From positions 72,992,771 to 73,056,770 of the forward strand of contig OY755039.1 in assembly GCA_963576565.1 (NCBI GenBank): 64,000 nucleotides of DNA, in the 5' to 3' direction. Origin of the DNA: Aspidapion aeneum (taxonomy: Eukaryota; Arthropoda; Insecta; Coleoptera; Brentidae). This document shows positions 32,183-42,839 of the stretch, one piece after another. Each line of letters starts with the position of its first letter. The stretch's first letter is position 1. Position numbers and translations under genes: made by a program. The notes beneath the pieces were generated by a model. That model made no database searches. It saw only the letters and a list, made by a program, of their open reading frames with translations, and was not told the DNA's origin.

Positions 32183-33373
32183 CTAGTTTTCCTGATCTCT
32201 TCTTCGGTACTCTGTCCCACTAGATGGTGAGCGAGACCTCATTTGGACACGACAATCGCGTTGAATATGCCCTGTACGTCCGCATCTGAAACACTTTACA
32301 TTTGGAGGGGATCCTCTACTTTCTTTCAAAGAATCAATCTTCTCTATCAGTGATTGAAACAGTTGGTTTAGCGTTTTTAAGTTGACCTCATCTCCAGTGC
32401 TCATTTCTTCTCCCTCCTGAATTGAAACAGCTCTTACTTTTGGCCTGGACATATTATTTGATGATTCAATTTCAAGGGCTCGAATCAACACTTCACTGCT
32501 GTTATGGAAGCGTTCTCGACGAAGTAATTTTGCTAAGTCCGTGTCTCGCAAGCCGTTAATAAAGCGATCTACCGTGAAGGGATCTCTGTAATTTTCTGGC
32601 ATTTCTGGGTAAGCCAAGTACATCAGCCTCCTGATATCCGCTTCATACTCTTGTAATGACTCCCCTGCTCTTTGTTGACGAACATTTAATTCTGACCAAT
32701 GTAAATTTCGCAAGTGTTCGTCTCCATACCTTCTTTCTAGCGCTGCCACTAAAGCGTTATAATTCTGTTTTTGTTCGACTGGAATGGACCGTAAAAGTCC
32801 GAGTGCAGGTTCCCGTAGAGCTATTAACAACGCCCTAGCTTTTTCGTCCTCGTCCCAACCATTTGCAGCGGCGGCAGCTTCAAATTGTTGTTTGTAGGTG
32901 GACCAGGAGGACGTACCGTCAAAATTTGGAGGCTTAATGTTCTGGTTGGAATTCACGACACATCCCTGAGCTTTTATTTTGTTGTGTTCTTTCTGAAGCT
33001 GTATAAGCTGTTTCGACACGTCCTGGAATTTTTCTTCCATGGTTTGAAAAACTTCTTCCTTAACATTCTGTACCTTTTCTTCAACATTATGTACCTTTTC
33101 TTCTACATTCTGCAATTTATTTTGTACCTTTTGTTCCACACTATGCATTCTTTGAGTTATTTCTTCCTTAAGATCTTCGGTTGCAGTCTTAAACTCTTCT
33201 CTCAGCTGTTCGGAGTTGCTCTTTATTTGGTCAAAGTTTTTCTGCATGTCGTTCTGGTTTTGTTCCATGGTCTGTCTTATATCGTTCTGGTTTTGAGCCA
33301 TTTGAGCTGCGAGAGCCTGCATCATTTTAGTTAGATCTTCCATCTTTGCCGATCCTTGTCTAGTAAGCATCAA
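32183..33373 (-). CDS. Gypsy copy 2 Gag
   Basis: 396 residues. It has an N-terminal coiled coil (about 20-135, with QNVEEKV heptads), a capsid-like region (about 150-310, containing FDGTSSWSTYKQQFEAAAAA), and a zinc knuckle CFRCGRTGHIQRDC at 361-374, followed by an Arg/Ser-rich tail. The structural protein would assemble particles around element RNA. It is shorter than the copy 1 Gag because the EQNQND-type repeat block is contracted. The stop at about 32183 lies 24 bp upstream of the first shown Pol codon. Confidence 0.95.
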   Translation of the reverse strand: MMLTRQGSAKMEDLTKMMQALAAQMAQNQNDIRQTMEQNQNDMQKNFDQIKSNSEQLREEFKTATEDLKEEITQRMHSVEQKVQNKLQNVEEKVHNVEEKVQNVKEEVFQTMEEKFQDVSKQLIQLQKEHNKIKAQGCVVNSNQNIKPPNFDGTSSWSTYKQQFEAAAAANGWDEDEKARALLIALREPALGLLRSIPVEQKQNYNALVAALERRYGDEHLRNLHWSELNVRQQRAGESLQEYEADIRRLMYLAYPEMPENYRDPFTVDRFINGLRDTDLAKLLRRERFHNSSEVLIRALEIESSNNMSRPKVRAVSIQEGEEMSTGDEVNLKTLNQLFQSLIEKIDSLKESRGSPPNVKCFRCGRTGHIQRDCRVQMRSRSPSSGTEYRRRDQEN

Positions 33374-34266
33374 CTTCCTGATAAATCACTTAAAACGTCT
33401 ATTTTAGGGCTATAAAGCGAATGTCGAAGTCGGTTTTTCAATATCTCTTCCAATTCTTAAATAGAACCTAATGGAATGTTCTGGAATATACTGGTAAATG
33501 CTACTCTTTCTGCTACTAGGCAAATGTAGAAGTCACTTTTTGATTATCTCTTTTGGTTCTCGAATAGACCGTCGTAGAATGTTATGGAATATTCTAGAAA
33601 TAATTTCTAATTCTTACTTTTAAAATAACTAAGCTACTGTCGAAGTCGGTATTTGTATATCTCTTCTAGTTTTTGAATAGAACGTCGTAGAATGTGATGG
33701 AATCTTCTAGAAATTCTTCCTAATTCTTACTTTTGAAATAACTAAACTAATGTCGAAATCGGTATTTGTATATCTCTTCTAGTTTTTGAATAGAACGTCG
33801 TAGAATGTTATGGAATCTTCTAGAAATTCTTTTTAGTTCTTACTTTTGAAATTACTAAGCTAATGTCGAAGTCTCTTTTTGGATATTTCTTCTGGTTTTC
33901 GAATAGAGCGTCGTAGAAAGTGATGGAATGTTCTAGAAATTCTTTCTGATTCTTACTTTTAAAATTACTAATCTAATGTCGAAGTCGGTATTTGTATATC
34001 TCTTCTAGTTTTTGAATAGAACGTCGTAGAATGTTATAGAATATTCTAGAAAATCTCTCTAATTATCAATTTTTGGACTGTAAAGTTAATGTCGAAGTCG
34101 GTTCTTAAATATCTCTTTTAGTTTTTGAATAAAACAATATCGAACTTCTTCGAATATTCTGGAAAAATCACTTACTGTTTTTCTGTCCAATTGTCCTATC
34201 CGGTGGTACTATGTAAGGGTAGTCTTTGCACTATTTATTTCTTTTAATCCCACTTCTGACACCAAT
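33374..34266 (-). promoter_or_regulatory. Gypsy copy 2 leader: tandem repeats with seven heat-shock elements
   Basis: Same ~112-bp tandem organisation as copy 1, with one extra unit near 33980-34090. GAA/TTC modules in 5-bp phase occur as GAA 33474, TTC 33479, GAA 33484; five-module sites (one degenerate module each) at 33577-33599, 33690-33712, 33803-33825, 33916-33938 and 34029-34051; and GAA 34152, TTC 34157, GAA 34162. The modules are better conserved between units than the sequence around them. They match the established heat-shock-factor consensus. A role as an inducible enhancer is inference. Confidence 0.8.
34247..34264 (-). other. Primer-binding site (tRNA-Leu), Gypsy copy 2
   Basis: Same TGGTGTCAGAAGTGGGAT on the minus strand as in copy 1, two bases inside the 5' LTR. 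Confidence 0.85.
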
Positions 34267-34681
34267 TGTTACGGGTTCACAACGACAAATTAAAACTCGC
34301 AATTGCTGAAAACGATACGTCAATTTATTTCGACAAATTATGTACAAAAACACGCACTTAAACTTAGTAATAACTTGCTAATAATTCACTACTATAATCG
34401 GTCTATTAACTTCGTGTTAATCTCACGATCACTACAGCACTTTATCTGTGACTGACTGCCTGGTGCGCGACCCCGGCCCTATATATAGAATCGTCCATCT
34501 CTCTCGAACTTTCCGGCAGCCTTCGACGTCCGGAAAGTTCCCGCACCACCGCGACCGCAAGCCACAGACAACGCAACTAAAACCTAGACTAAGAATACAA
34601 CCTTAAGATAAATCGACCTAATACTACACTAAACCTAAATAAATTCCAATTATAAAATTTAAATAACTTAAATTTGTAACA
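34267..34681 (-). repeat. 5' LTR of Gypsy copy 2 with core promoter
   Basis: 415 bp. In the element's direction: GAAAGTTC (34533-34540) and GAACTTTC (34506-34513) pairs, TATATATA (34487 to 34480), then a TCAGTC initiator about 30 bp on. Same promoter layout as copy 1. Confidence 0.93.
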
Positions 34682-34865
34682 ATATCAATACTTAAATCCT
34701 CTAAAGGTATTTGCCAAAAACCTGAACTGGCATTAAGATGAGAAAATAATTTTACACCTTTTAATTTAAATCAAATTTGTTCAATAGAAGGAAAAGGATA
34801 ATGCGATAATAAATTTTCTATTTTTCCTGTAAATGGAGGTATATTCTCCATTTACAGGAGAAATC
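34682..34865 (-). pseudogene. Old degenerate Ty3/Gypsy, proximal RT fragment
   Basis: On the minus strand the sequence up to the copy 2 insertion site reads FTGKIENLLSHYPFPSIEQI and then, after a stop, FSHLNASSGFWQIPLEDLSI. This is the RT region containing the (L/N)-D/N-A-x-x-G-F/Y-W-Q motif. It continues directly into the RT piece at 27757-28174 on the other side of the insertion. A 14-bp inverted repeat (TCCTGTAAATGGAG and complement, 34822-34860) marks its decayed edge. Confidence 0.75.
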
Positions 34866-36418
34866 AAAAATTTATTGATAAAAGTAAAAATGTTTCTCAA
34901 TAATAAATGATAATTTTAAAAATTTACCATTAACTTCAACAGGTATTTTACACTCAAAATTCAAATGTTCAAACATCTAGATATGGTCGTGAATAAACCA
35001 GTTCAAAGATACTTTTAATTATCGCTCGGTAGTTTTTGCTTTTTATTAGAAAAGCAGATGATATACCTTAAAGCAATACTAAGGATCAGTGATCTAGCTA
35101 TCAAATTTTATTTAATTTTATTTTTCTATATAACACAAAAATTCGAATATATAATACAGTTACCCCTTTAATTATTATTAACTAAAAGTGTATATATATG
35201 TGTGTAAAACATTTATTATTTTTCTAGGGGGAAAGAATTACCCCGTTATACCCAAAAAATTTCTTTAAAAAGGTCTAAAATAATATTTTAATTAAAGGAA
35301 TATTGCAAATAGTTTTTAAAATACAAATGAAAAATTGCAAGGGTTGGTTTTATGTTAACAATTGTAGTCTGTAAAATAACATGTTTCATTCATGAATTAT
35401 TAACAAACAAACCAAAAATAGAGTTTTTCTGGTCCAACACTAAAATTGTAATTTAGTTTCTATAAATGGTTTTTAAAAGCTCGCATAGTGGTTTTATATC
35501 TGTCGAAAAAGCTAAATAGAAAATATGGATCTTATTGAAAATCCATTCCATCCCAAAATTAACTTTCCTATAAATAACGGGCGAGTCATTTATGCCGCGT
35601 TTGAATTTCAGCGAGCATGACCGAACGAATTCTCGTCCTTGTGCTTTGCAAATTAAATATGCCCAATATCTCGAAACATTTTTTCCCTATAAAGGGTGTT
35701 AAAACGTCCTTTTTTTAGCAAATTCACACACAAATATGTCCAGAATTGCCAAAAAAAGTACAGTACAACGCTAATTTTCGAAATATATCTGAATAATTTA
35801 TAGATATTGTGCCGGGCTAACTTATTGAAGAAAAAATACCGTGACAGTATGAAAGTTAGATCCATTAAAAAGTCCAAACTAAAAACGTATTGTTTTAATT
35901 TCTAATGTTCTAAAGGTACCTAGTTGTTTGCAAACTAAGTACTTCCACATATTAAATATAAACTAATTTGTTAATTCCTAAATTTATAGTCTTTATTGTT
36001 GAAAAAAGAATCAAATTTCACAACACGCCCTTGTTTCCAGCGTTCCAGGCTCGGCCTGTCCGATTACGAGCAAAGGTCATGCACCAGAAATGTTGTTAAA
36101 AATCTGTGCCACTACATATAGTGCAGACGCTGGAGGCAGTTGAATATGCCAAATATTAGGACCGCAGTTTGACAATTTATTCTAGCTGCGAATAGGTCAC
36201 AAATTAGTGATCCAGATGTTTCCAAGCCAGTTTTTGGTCCAATTTTTTTTTACCCCCCCCCCCCCTCCTCTTATAGGATTATAGTGTTCAAATTTCTTAA
36301 AATTTAACTAAAATGGAGCCCTAAAGCGACAATGACACATAAAAGCATCAACAATGTATAAAATCAAACCTTAAAATAAAATTACATCAGTTTTTAACAT
36401 TTTAGCTGCAAAAACACC
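34866..36418. other. AT-rich spacer, nothing recognised
   Basis: No convincing open frame, RNA gene or terminal repeat was seen. A poly-C run is at about 36256-36267. Confidence 0.5.
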
Positions 36419-36636
36419 CCAGACTACATTCATCCAAAATACGACGAATATACGTACAGAGTACGTACTTCAGTACGTTCATAGTACGTACACATCGAAG
36501 GAAAATAATGGCTAAAGTGTCGTCCCTACGACGTACATATGTGGACGTAAGTCCAAAAATGTACGTACCATGTACGTACACTACGTCGCAGAGTTACGTA
36601 CTATGTACGTACATAGTATGTACTTGTGCTGTCTGG
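36419..36636. mobile_element. Candidate MITE packed with TACGTAC palindromes
   Basis: Short inverted ends CCAGACTAC (36419) and GTGCTGTCTGG (to 36636). In between, TACGTAC occurs seven times in about 190 bp, plus related GACGTAC and TACGTTC variants. No long frame of note. Element status is suggested only by the short inverted ends. Confidence 0.4.
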
Positions 36637-37209
36637 CTTAGGAAAAATATGTTTTTTATTACCTTTATTGTAGACAATAAAATTTCTTTTTTAACAATAC
36701 ATAAGTCAGTGGGGTACGACTAACGAAAAACTCTGCAGCGACGTCCGTTTATTGAGGTAATTTAAAAAAATTACAAAAATAAACATGTTTATTATATGTT
36801 TCACCCAATTTTCTTAAAAACCAAACTCTATATCAAAAAATGTTGTCAATTCTTTATTGTAGACAATAAAATTTCCTTTTAAACGATGCAAGATTAGTTT
36901 TATCTATAACAAGTTTTATCCAATTTTCTCAGAAACTAAGCTTTTTGGGAAAAAATTATTCTACACTTTATTGTAGACAATGAAATTTTCTTTCCTTCCT
37001 TCAACAATGTATAAGTCCGTGGGGTCAGACTAATGACGGACTCTCCAGAAGCGTCCGTTTATTAAGAAAATGTAAAAAACCACATGTTTGTTGTTTTATC
37101 CGGTTATCTTAAAAACTAATGTAGATTGTAGTTTTAAACGCTGTATAACAAGGTAAGATTGGTCTTCAGATTAAAACTTCACACTTGTTTAAAAAAAATT
37201 ATTTTTTCT
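36637..37209. repeat. Degenerate repeats of TTATTGTAGACAATAAAATTT type
   Basis: The block around ATTGTAGACAATAAAATTTC occurs near 36667, 36856 and 36970. Each copy is followed by CCAATTTTCT(T/C)A(A/G)AAAC. Related sequence occurs at 48950-49330 and 49560-49750 in the RpL9 intron. No coding potential. Confidence 0.5.
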
Positions 37210-38095
37210 TTTTTCGCCACTGGTGAGGAATGTAAGCTTTATAAAACACTACTGAATAGTTTAAGTTAGAAAATCTTAGTTTTTTAAATTATAATGTTAT
37301 TATTTTTTATCTTTAATTAGTTGACGCGTTGTTACTCCCTTCCTACGTTCTGTAAGTGTACGCCACTGGTTTCAAAAGGTGAGGAATCTTTAGCTATATC
37401 AAACATTACTTTTATTTTGAGTTAGAAAAATCTGTTTTTTATTATAAATTTTAATTCTGTCTTGAAATAGTTGACGCTTTGTTACTTCCTTCCTACGACA
37501 TGTAAGTGTACGCCACTGGTGTCAAAAGGTGAGGCATCTCCCGCTCTATCATACACTTCTTTTAGTTTCAGGTAGAAAATCTTAGTTTTTTTTATTGTAA
37601 ATTTTAAATTTTTTTGTCTTTTAATATTTGAGGTTTTGTTACTCCCTTCCTGCGACATGTAAGTACACACCACTGGTGTCAAAAGGTGAGGCATCTCCCG
37701 CTCTATCATATACTTCTTTCAGTTTGAGTTAGAAAATCTTATTTTATTATTAATTTTTAATTATTTTATGTCTTTTAATTTTTAACACTTTGCCACTTCC
37801 TTTAGACCAGGCAAATTACACTTTGAGAGCAAGAAAATTATTAACAGGACTTGGAGCATTGGAAATTGTATAGCGACGAAAAACGAAGTTAAAAAAAATA
37901 AATGCGTGAGCCTTAAATTATGGTAATTCCGCTGGCCTACTTCCTACGGCATGTAAGTGCACGCCACGGGTGTCAAAAAATAAGGAATCTCCCGCTCCAT
38001 CATACACAACCTTCTGTTTGAGTTAGAAAATCTTAGTTTTTTGTTCTTTCCTTTCCAAGACATTTATGTGCACGTCACTGGTATCAAAAGATGAG
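37210..38095. repeat. Tandem array, ~150-bp units
   Basis: The CGCCACTGGTGTCAAAAGG block occurs at about 37215, 37361, 37511, 37671, 37962 and 38073. Each copy is followed by GAGGAATCT/GAGGCATCTCCCGCTC and preceded by CTTCCTACG(A)CATGTAAGTG. Units are diverged. One interval is about twice the period, and the last is shortened where the LINE at 38104 begins. Confidence 0.8.
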
Positions 38096-38245
38096 GAATA
38101 GTATCTTTATTTTTATTTTTATTTACCATATCATTACGGGCGAACCCAATTACAATGACAGGAATAAATGAGAGTTATATAAAAGTAGCATACAAGTAAA
38201 GGTAGTCTTAAGCATTAATTAGATGTACAAGAATAGGTTAGACTT

Positions 38246-39850
38246 TTAGGCATTATTTTGCAAGTGCGTATTTCTGAGCTGTTTTAAATTGGTATCAAAT
38301 ATATCGATAGCTGGACTATTGTTACAAATGTCGCACATTGTATAAAGCGGTGAATACTTTAAAACATTTAGTCTAGGCGTTGGCAGATAGAAAGTGGATA
38401 GTTGTCTCGATCCCTGGCGCGGGATTATGAAGTTTAGTTGGGCTAATAAATCTGCACAGTCTATTTGATTGTTTAAAATTTTATGTAAGGTTGCCTGAGA
38501 TGCGTACTGTCTTCTGCTGTTTAGAGATGGAATATCGAATCTGGCGAGAAGTTGGTTTTGAGGGATTCCTTGAGCGGGATAGGTTCCATCTACTTTAAAG
38601 GATAAAAATTTTAAGAAACGCCTTTGAATTCTCTCGAGGTCTTCTATTTGGTTAATTTGATGTGGATTCCAGACAATAGACGCATATTCGAGCTTTGATC
38701 TAATATAAGCAAAGTAAAGACTCTTGAGCGCTGAGATGTTAGTTAATTCTTTTGAGATGCGAACAATGAAACCGTACATTCTCGATGCAGCTGATGTAAT
38801 GTCTTCAATATGAGAAGAGAATGATAGTTTCTTGTCAAAAATTACTCCTAGGTCGCGTATGGTTTCCGGCCTCTCCAGGACTTGGCCATTTATAGCATAG
38901 CCATACGTTAGATATGTAGTTTTATTTGTGTACGTCATTACTTTGCATTTAGCAATGTTAAGAGGTAGGCCGTTTTGAACGCACCAATTCTGGATTGCAT
39001 TTAGATCATTTTGAAGAGCTATACAGTCAGATACGTCACCTATTACTCTGAATGTTTTAAAATCGTCAGCATATGAAAGGCTGGATGAACCGAGGCCCCT
39101 TCCCAAACCATCTATGAAGATGTCGAAAAAAAGAGGTCCCAGCACAGAGCCCTGTGGTACGCCGGAGCTGACAAGGTATTCGGCAGACCTAACACCATTT
39201 ACATACACGTGTTGGCGTCTATTGCTTAAGCAAGATTTTATTAGGTTTAATAATGGTATGTTAAAACCGAAATTTTTTAAGGTTGTTAAGAGCACGCCGG
39301 TGTCAAGTTTGTCGAACGCCTTAGAAAAATCTGTATATATGACGTCGAGCTGTTGACCTGCGTGAATAGTTTGAGAAATGGTTTGTGTTATAGACAGAAG
39401 ATTGGTAACAGTAGAACGTCCTTTAATGAAGCCGTGTTGATTAGGTGATAAAATATTATTCACAGAGGGGTAGATAGACTTATGCAAGAGAAATTCAAAG
39501 GCTTTCAAAAAGTTGTTAATTATAGTTATAATTTTTAATATAAGATTTATTGTCAGATTTAAAAATGGGACACACCTTGCTGACCTTCCACGAGGAGGGT
39601 ATTCTCGACTCACTGAGGCATTTGTTATATAATTTACACAAGGGAACCGCGAGAAAGGAGGCGCAATCTCGTATAATAAAGCTTGGTATGGAGTCTGGAC
39701 CCGCTGTTAATTTAGGTTTAAGCTTTCCAAGAGCATTTTCAACTTCCGTATTTGAGAAGTCTGTTATGCAAATACAGGGGGAATTATTATTCGCCGTGTG
39801 ATTCTGAGGAGGTTGTACGGGGTTGTCGTTAAAAACGCTCTTAAAATAGT
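38246..39850 (-). pseudogene. LINE reverse transcriptase (broken ORF2, 3' half)
   Basis: A 400-residue open stretch contains QHGFIKGRSTVTNL, DVIYTDFSKAFD, the SGVPQGSVLGPL block and LSYADDFKTF (catalytic YADD, coding near 39064-39075). The RT thumb follows. This is the RT order of CR1/Jockey LINEs. Upstream of about 39560 the frame shifts: the expected WKVSKVCPIFKSDNKSYI stretch reads in a neighbouring frame. The polypeptide is therefore not expressed whole. Confidence 0.85.
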
Positions 39851-41110
39851 CTGAAAAACCCTGCGAAATGGATTACATAGTCATATTCAGTGTTATCGTG
39901 GTACATTACGCTAGGAATTGATGACGTTGTTTTTTGGCGGTTTATGAAAGACCAGAATTTTGAGGGATCGCTCTTTATGTTATTTTCAGCGTTATGTATG
40001 AATTCCAGGTGTAGTTTTTTTATTTCTAGTTTTAAATATGCTCTTAATTGACTAAATTCTCGGTAGGTGTCAGGATTTGGATTTTTTTTATTTACTTTTC
40101 GCAGCCTTTCTTTTTTATATATATTTTTAATGATATCGGGCGTAAACCAAGGAGGAAACTGCCGCTTTTTGGCATTTTTTGAATATTTTGGAACCAGTTT
40201 TTCAAAAATACCGTAAATGTATATGTATAGTTGCTGACTCATTTGGTCTAAATCCTCAAAATCATTCAAAAAACCCCAGTCTGTGTTCGAGAGTTGCAGA
40301 TATAAAGCTGGAAAATTAGCCTTTCAAAAGTTGTATACTGTTTGTGAATTAATATTAGACAGATTAGTTTCTTCAGCCAGTCCGGTAACGTGAACATTTA
40401 GAGCCGGATGGTCGTCATGTTCACGAACCAGTACGTCAGTTGCTCTTGTGCATATTAGGTTAACATCTTTCTGTAAAACTAAGTCAAGGATTCGATTTAT
40501 CGAGTTTCGCTGAAAGTTCATCTGCGTCAGTTGAAATATGCTCATAAAGTCATTTAATTTAATTACCAGAGTGTCAGTAAATTGGTGTTTATTTTGGAAG
40601 TCTAGAAAGTTCGCATATTGCGGGACATTAAAGTCACCGAGGATTATAACTTTGTTGTTAGGAATAATATCAAGTGCAATAAAAAAGTCGAGAATACTCT
40701 CTATATCCGTGGGGCGTACCGGAGGTTGTATGTATATTGTGAAAATATATATGAATGATTTCTGAAAATGGATTTTTACTCCAACAATGTCCGCAAACCT
40801 GGGAATCAGTGTAATTATTGATGTAGGAAAAATAACTTAAGAAGATTGCAAGATGTTATTAACCGCTAAAAGAACACCCCCACCCCTTGTCAGGCCTGTT
40901 GTCTTTCTATCTCTATCAAGGCGGTAAAAGTTAAAATTAGTGTTCATAAACTCTCTATCAGAAATGTCAGGAACCAGCCAAGTTTCAGTGAATGAAATCA
41001 CATCATAGTCGCATGTATACGTTGAAAGTAAGAGGTTGCCAGTTTTACTTCTAAGTCCCTGACAGTTCTGGTAATAAAGTGAAAAATCAACGGAATCTGA
41101 TTTAGGTGGG
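39841..41110 (-). pseudogene. LINE endonuclease and linker (broken ORF2, 5' half)
   Basis: Minus-strand translation in changing frames shows an AP-endonuclease-type N-terminus: SFTETWLVPDISDREF, RLDRDRKTTGLTRGGGVLLA, and ILGDFNVPQ. A HDDHPALNVHV stretch sits where the domain's SDH motif would be. A linker at 39841-40269 leads into the RT. At least three frame changes or stops are visible. Confidence 0.75.
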
Positions 41111-42177
41111 AGATTTGTTTGCTATTGTTGCATGATGTTTTTTTGCAGTCTAGTTATTGCGTTTTTATATGCAGTACATTTATTAGTAACGGCATGATCA
41201 ATTTTGATGCTGTCATCGTCCTTTTTAAGTTTTATGCAGTTGGTGTACTGTAGGTTATCAGATTTGCAGTCTTTAACGTCATGAATTTTGCCACATCTTG
41301 GACAAGAGACAGTTTTTAGATGAGTGGTAAAATTCGTTACAGTTAAAACAACGCGGAATAGTAAGACCGTCATAGACTGTGCAGCTATCATACCCTACAA
41401 AGACATTACCGAATTTAAGTAGCTTTTCGTAGGTGGACCTATCGATTTGCAAGAGAGCTTGAAAGAGATTATTCTTGTTACGTGTCTTGTTAATGCTTAT
41501 TACTTTTAGCTGCGAGTTTTTATGAAAAATATCAGAATTTAGTTTAATTAAAATTGTGGATAATTGTTCATCTGAGAGGCATTCTGTAAAACCGACGATT
41601 CTGACTCTGGGATTAATTCCATGTATTTCGCGGACTTCATATTCTTCGGATAAATTTCTAGGGTTTTAAATCTGTTCTTATCCTCCGAATTTTTGCAGGC
41701 AATAAGGACTCCACCTTTGCTTGTGTGCTTGATTTTCGTAAAGGCAAAATTTTCTTCCACAGGGTTGATGTTTTCTAGAATCGCTTTTTTAGTTTGATCG
41801 TTTGTTTGAGATTCATTTTTAGGCTTGATCAGGACGGCAGGCTGAGTGTTATTTTTAAGAATTTGTGAGTACTTTTTTTGCTTGGATTGCGCAGGTGGTT
41901 GCAATTCATTTGAAAGTAATGCAAGTATAACAGCGGCAATATTCATAATATCGAATTTTAGGCTTTCGAAGGTAGTGTTGAGAGCTTGTAACGCTTTGCA
42001 ACAATCGGCAACACAGCGATCACATCGCCAGGAAAGACCGGGGATCTCCGCCAACAAAGTAATTAGGTTCTCGGATTCATGAACACAGGTGGAATGATAA
42101 GGTTTTTTGCATTGGCTACAAAAAACCTTTTTATTTCTCGAGCTTATCGTATCTTGGCATTCTTCGCAGGTAGGCAT
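41110..42177 (-). pseudogene. LINE ORF1 with PHD-like zinc finger (broken)
   Basis: The open stretch 41548-42177 (209 residues) begins MPTCEECQD. It has Cys4, Cys7, Cys20, Cys23, His28, Cys31, Cys52 and Cys55, a C4HC3 (PHD-type) spacing. A basic linker and an RRM-like region follow. A frameshift then leads to a piece (41122-41391) with a CPRCGKIHDVKDC knuckle. PHD-like fingers in ORF1 are known in CR1-group LINEs. Nucleic-acid binding is the likely role. Confidence 0.75.
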
Positions 42178-42839
42178 TTTTTTGTTATAAGTGATAAGGA
42201 TTAATTTTAATCAAATTATTACCTTTGGCAGCTGCTTTCTGGAAATTTAATTACATCACCATGCAGGAGATGTTCACAACTCACTACTGCGAAAAAATTA
42301 CAAAAATCGGTGTACTTTTTCCCACCAAAAAAGGTTAAACTTCAGGAGCGCAAAAATGTGTGTAGCACTTGCTTGCGTGTATTTTTTGTATTCCATTATC
42401 ATATGCATACCCTAATTTTGGCTTAACTTGAAACAGCAAGAGTTAATGAGGTGAATTTCAATAATTTCTGTCAATTTTTGTCTATATTGTTTTGCAATAC
42501 TTTTTTTTTAGTTGACTTTTTTAAAATCAGCCCTTGCTGTAATGTTCTCTTCGACTCAGCGCGGACAGTATAACTTTTTGTTTATTACTGCAATAAATTT
42601 AGACATAAGTGCTTCTTCTTCTATTGATACGCTAGTACATTTTCCAACAAAATTTAATTGGATTGAACAGTGTAAATCACGCTCGAATATCATCGGTTTG
42701 AAATCTGGTAGGTCAATTTGCTAACTTCACACCGGTAAAACAATTGGATTTACGACGTGACACAGGCGATTTTACTAAAAATTTGAGGCAAACATCTGGC
42801 TACTTTAAATTAGGTGATCCATAACAAATCGATTTGGGG

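Larger units (their letters stand above)
28175..34681 (-). mobile_element. Ty3/Gypsy LTR retrotransposon, copy 2 (intact gag and pol)
   Basis: 6507 bp, flanked by the 4-bp duplication ATAT (28171-28174 and 34682-34685). The 415-bp LTRs differ at only two positions that I could see. Gag (396 residues) and pol (1185 residues) are uninterrupted, and all expected catalytic motifs are present. It is inserted in the reverse transcriptase region of an older Gypsy. Same family as copy 1: identical organisation, nearly identical proteins, and LTRs that differ by scattered changes and small indels. No envelope frame. Likely recently active. Confidence 0.98.
38104..42300 (-). mobile_element. Decayed CR1/Jockey-type LINE (minus strand)
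   Basis: Read on the minus strand it has ORF1 with a PHD-like finger, a knuckle region, an apurinic endonuclease domain and reverse transcriptase. A short 3' UTR follows, ending in an (AAATA)n-type tail at about 38104-38124. Length is about 4.2 kb. Several frameshifts and stops break both ORFs. The tail abuts the tandem array at 37210-38095. The 5' boundary near 42300 is approximate and no target duplication was found. Confidence 0.8.

Noticed and set aside
32885..33334. 149-residue hydrophobic-looking frame antisense to gag
   Set aside because: Shadow of the Gag coiled coil: K/E-rich codons read backwards as Phe/Leu. It has no support of its own.
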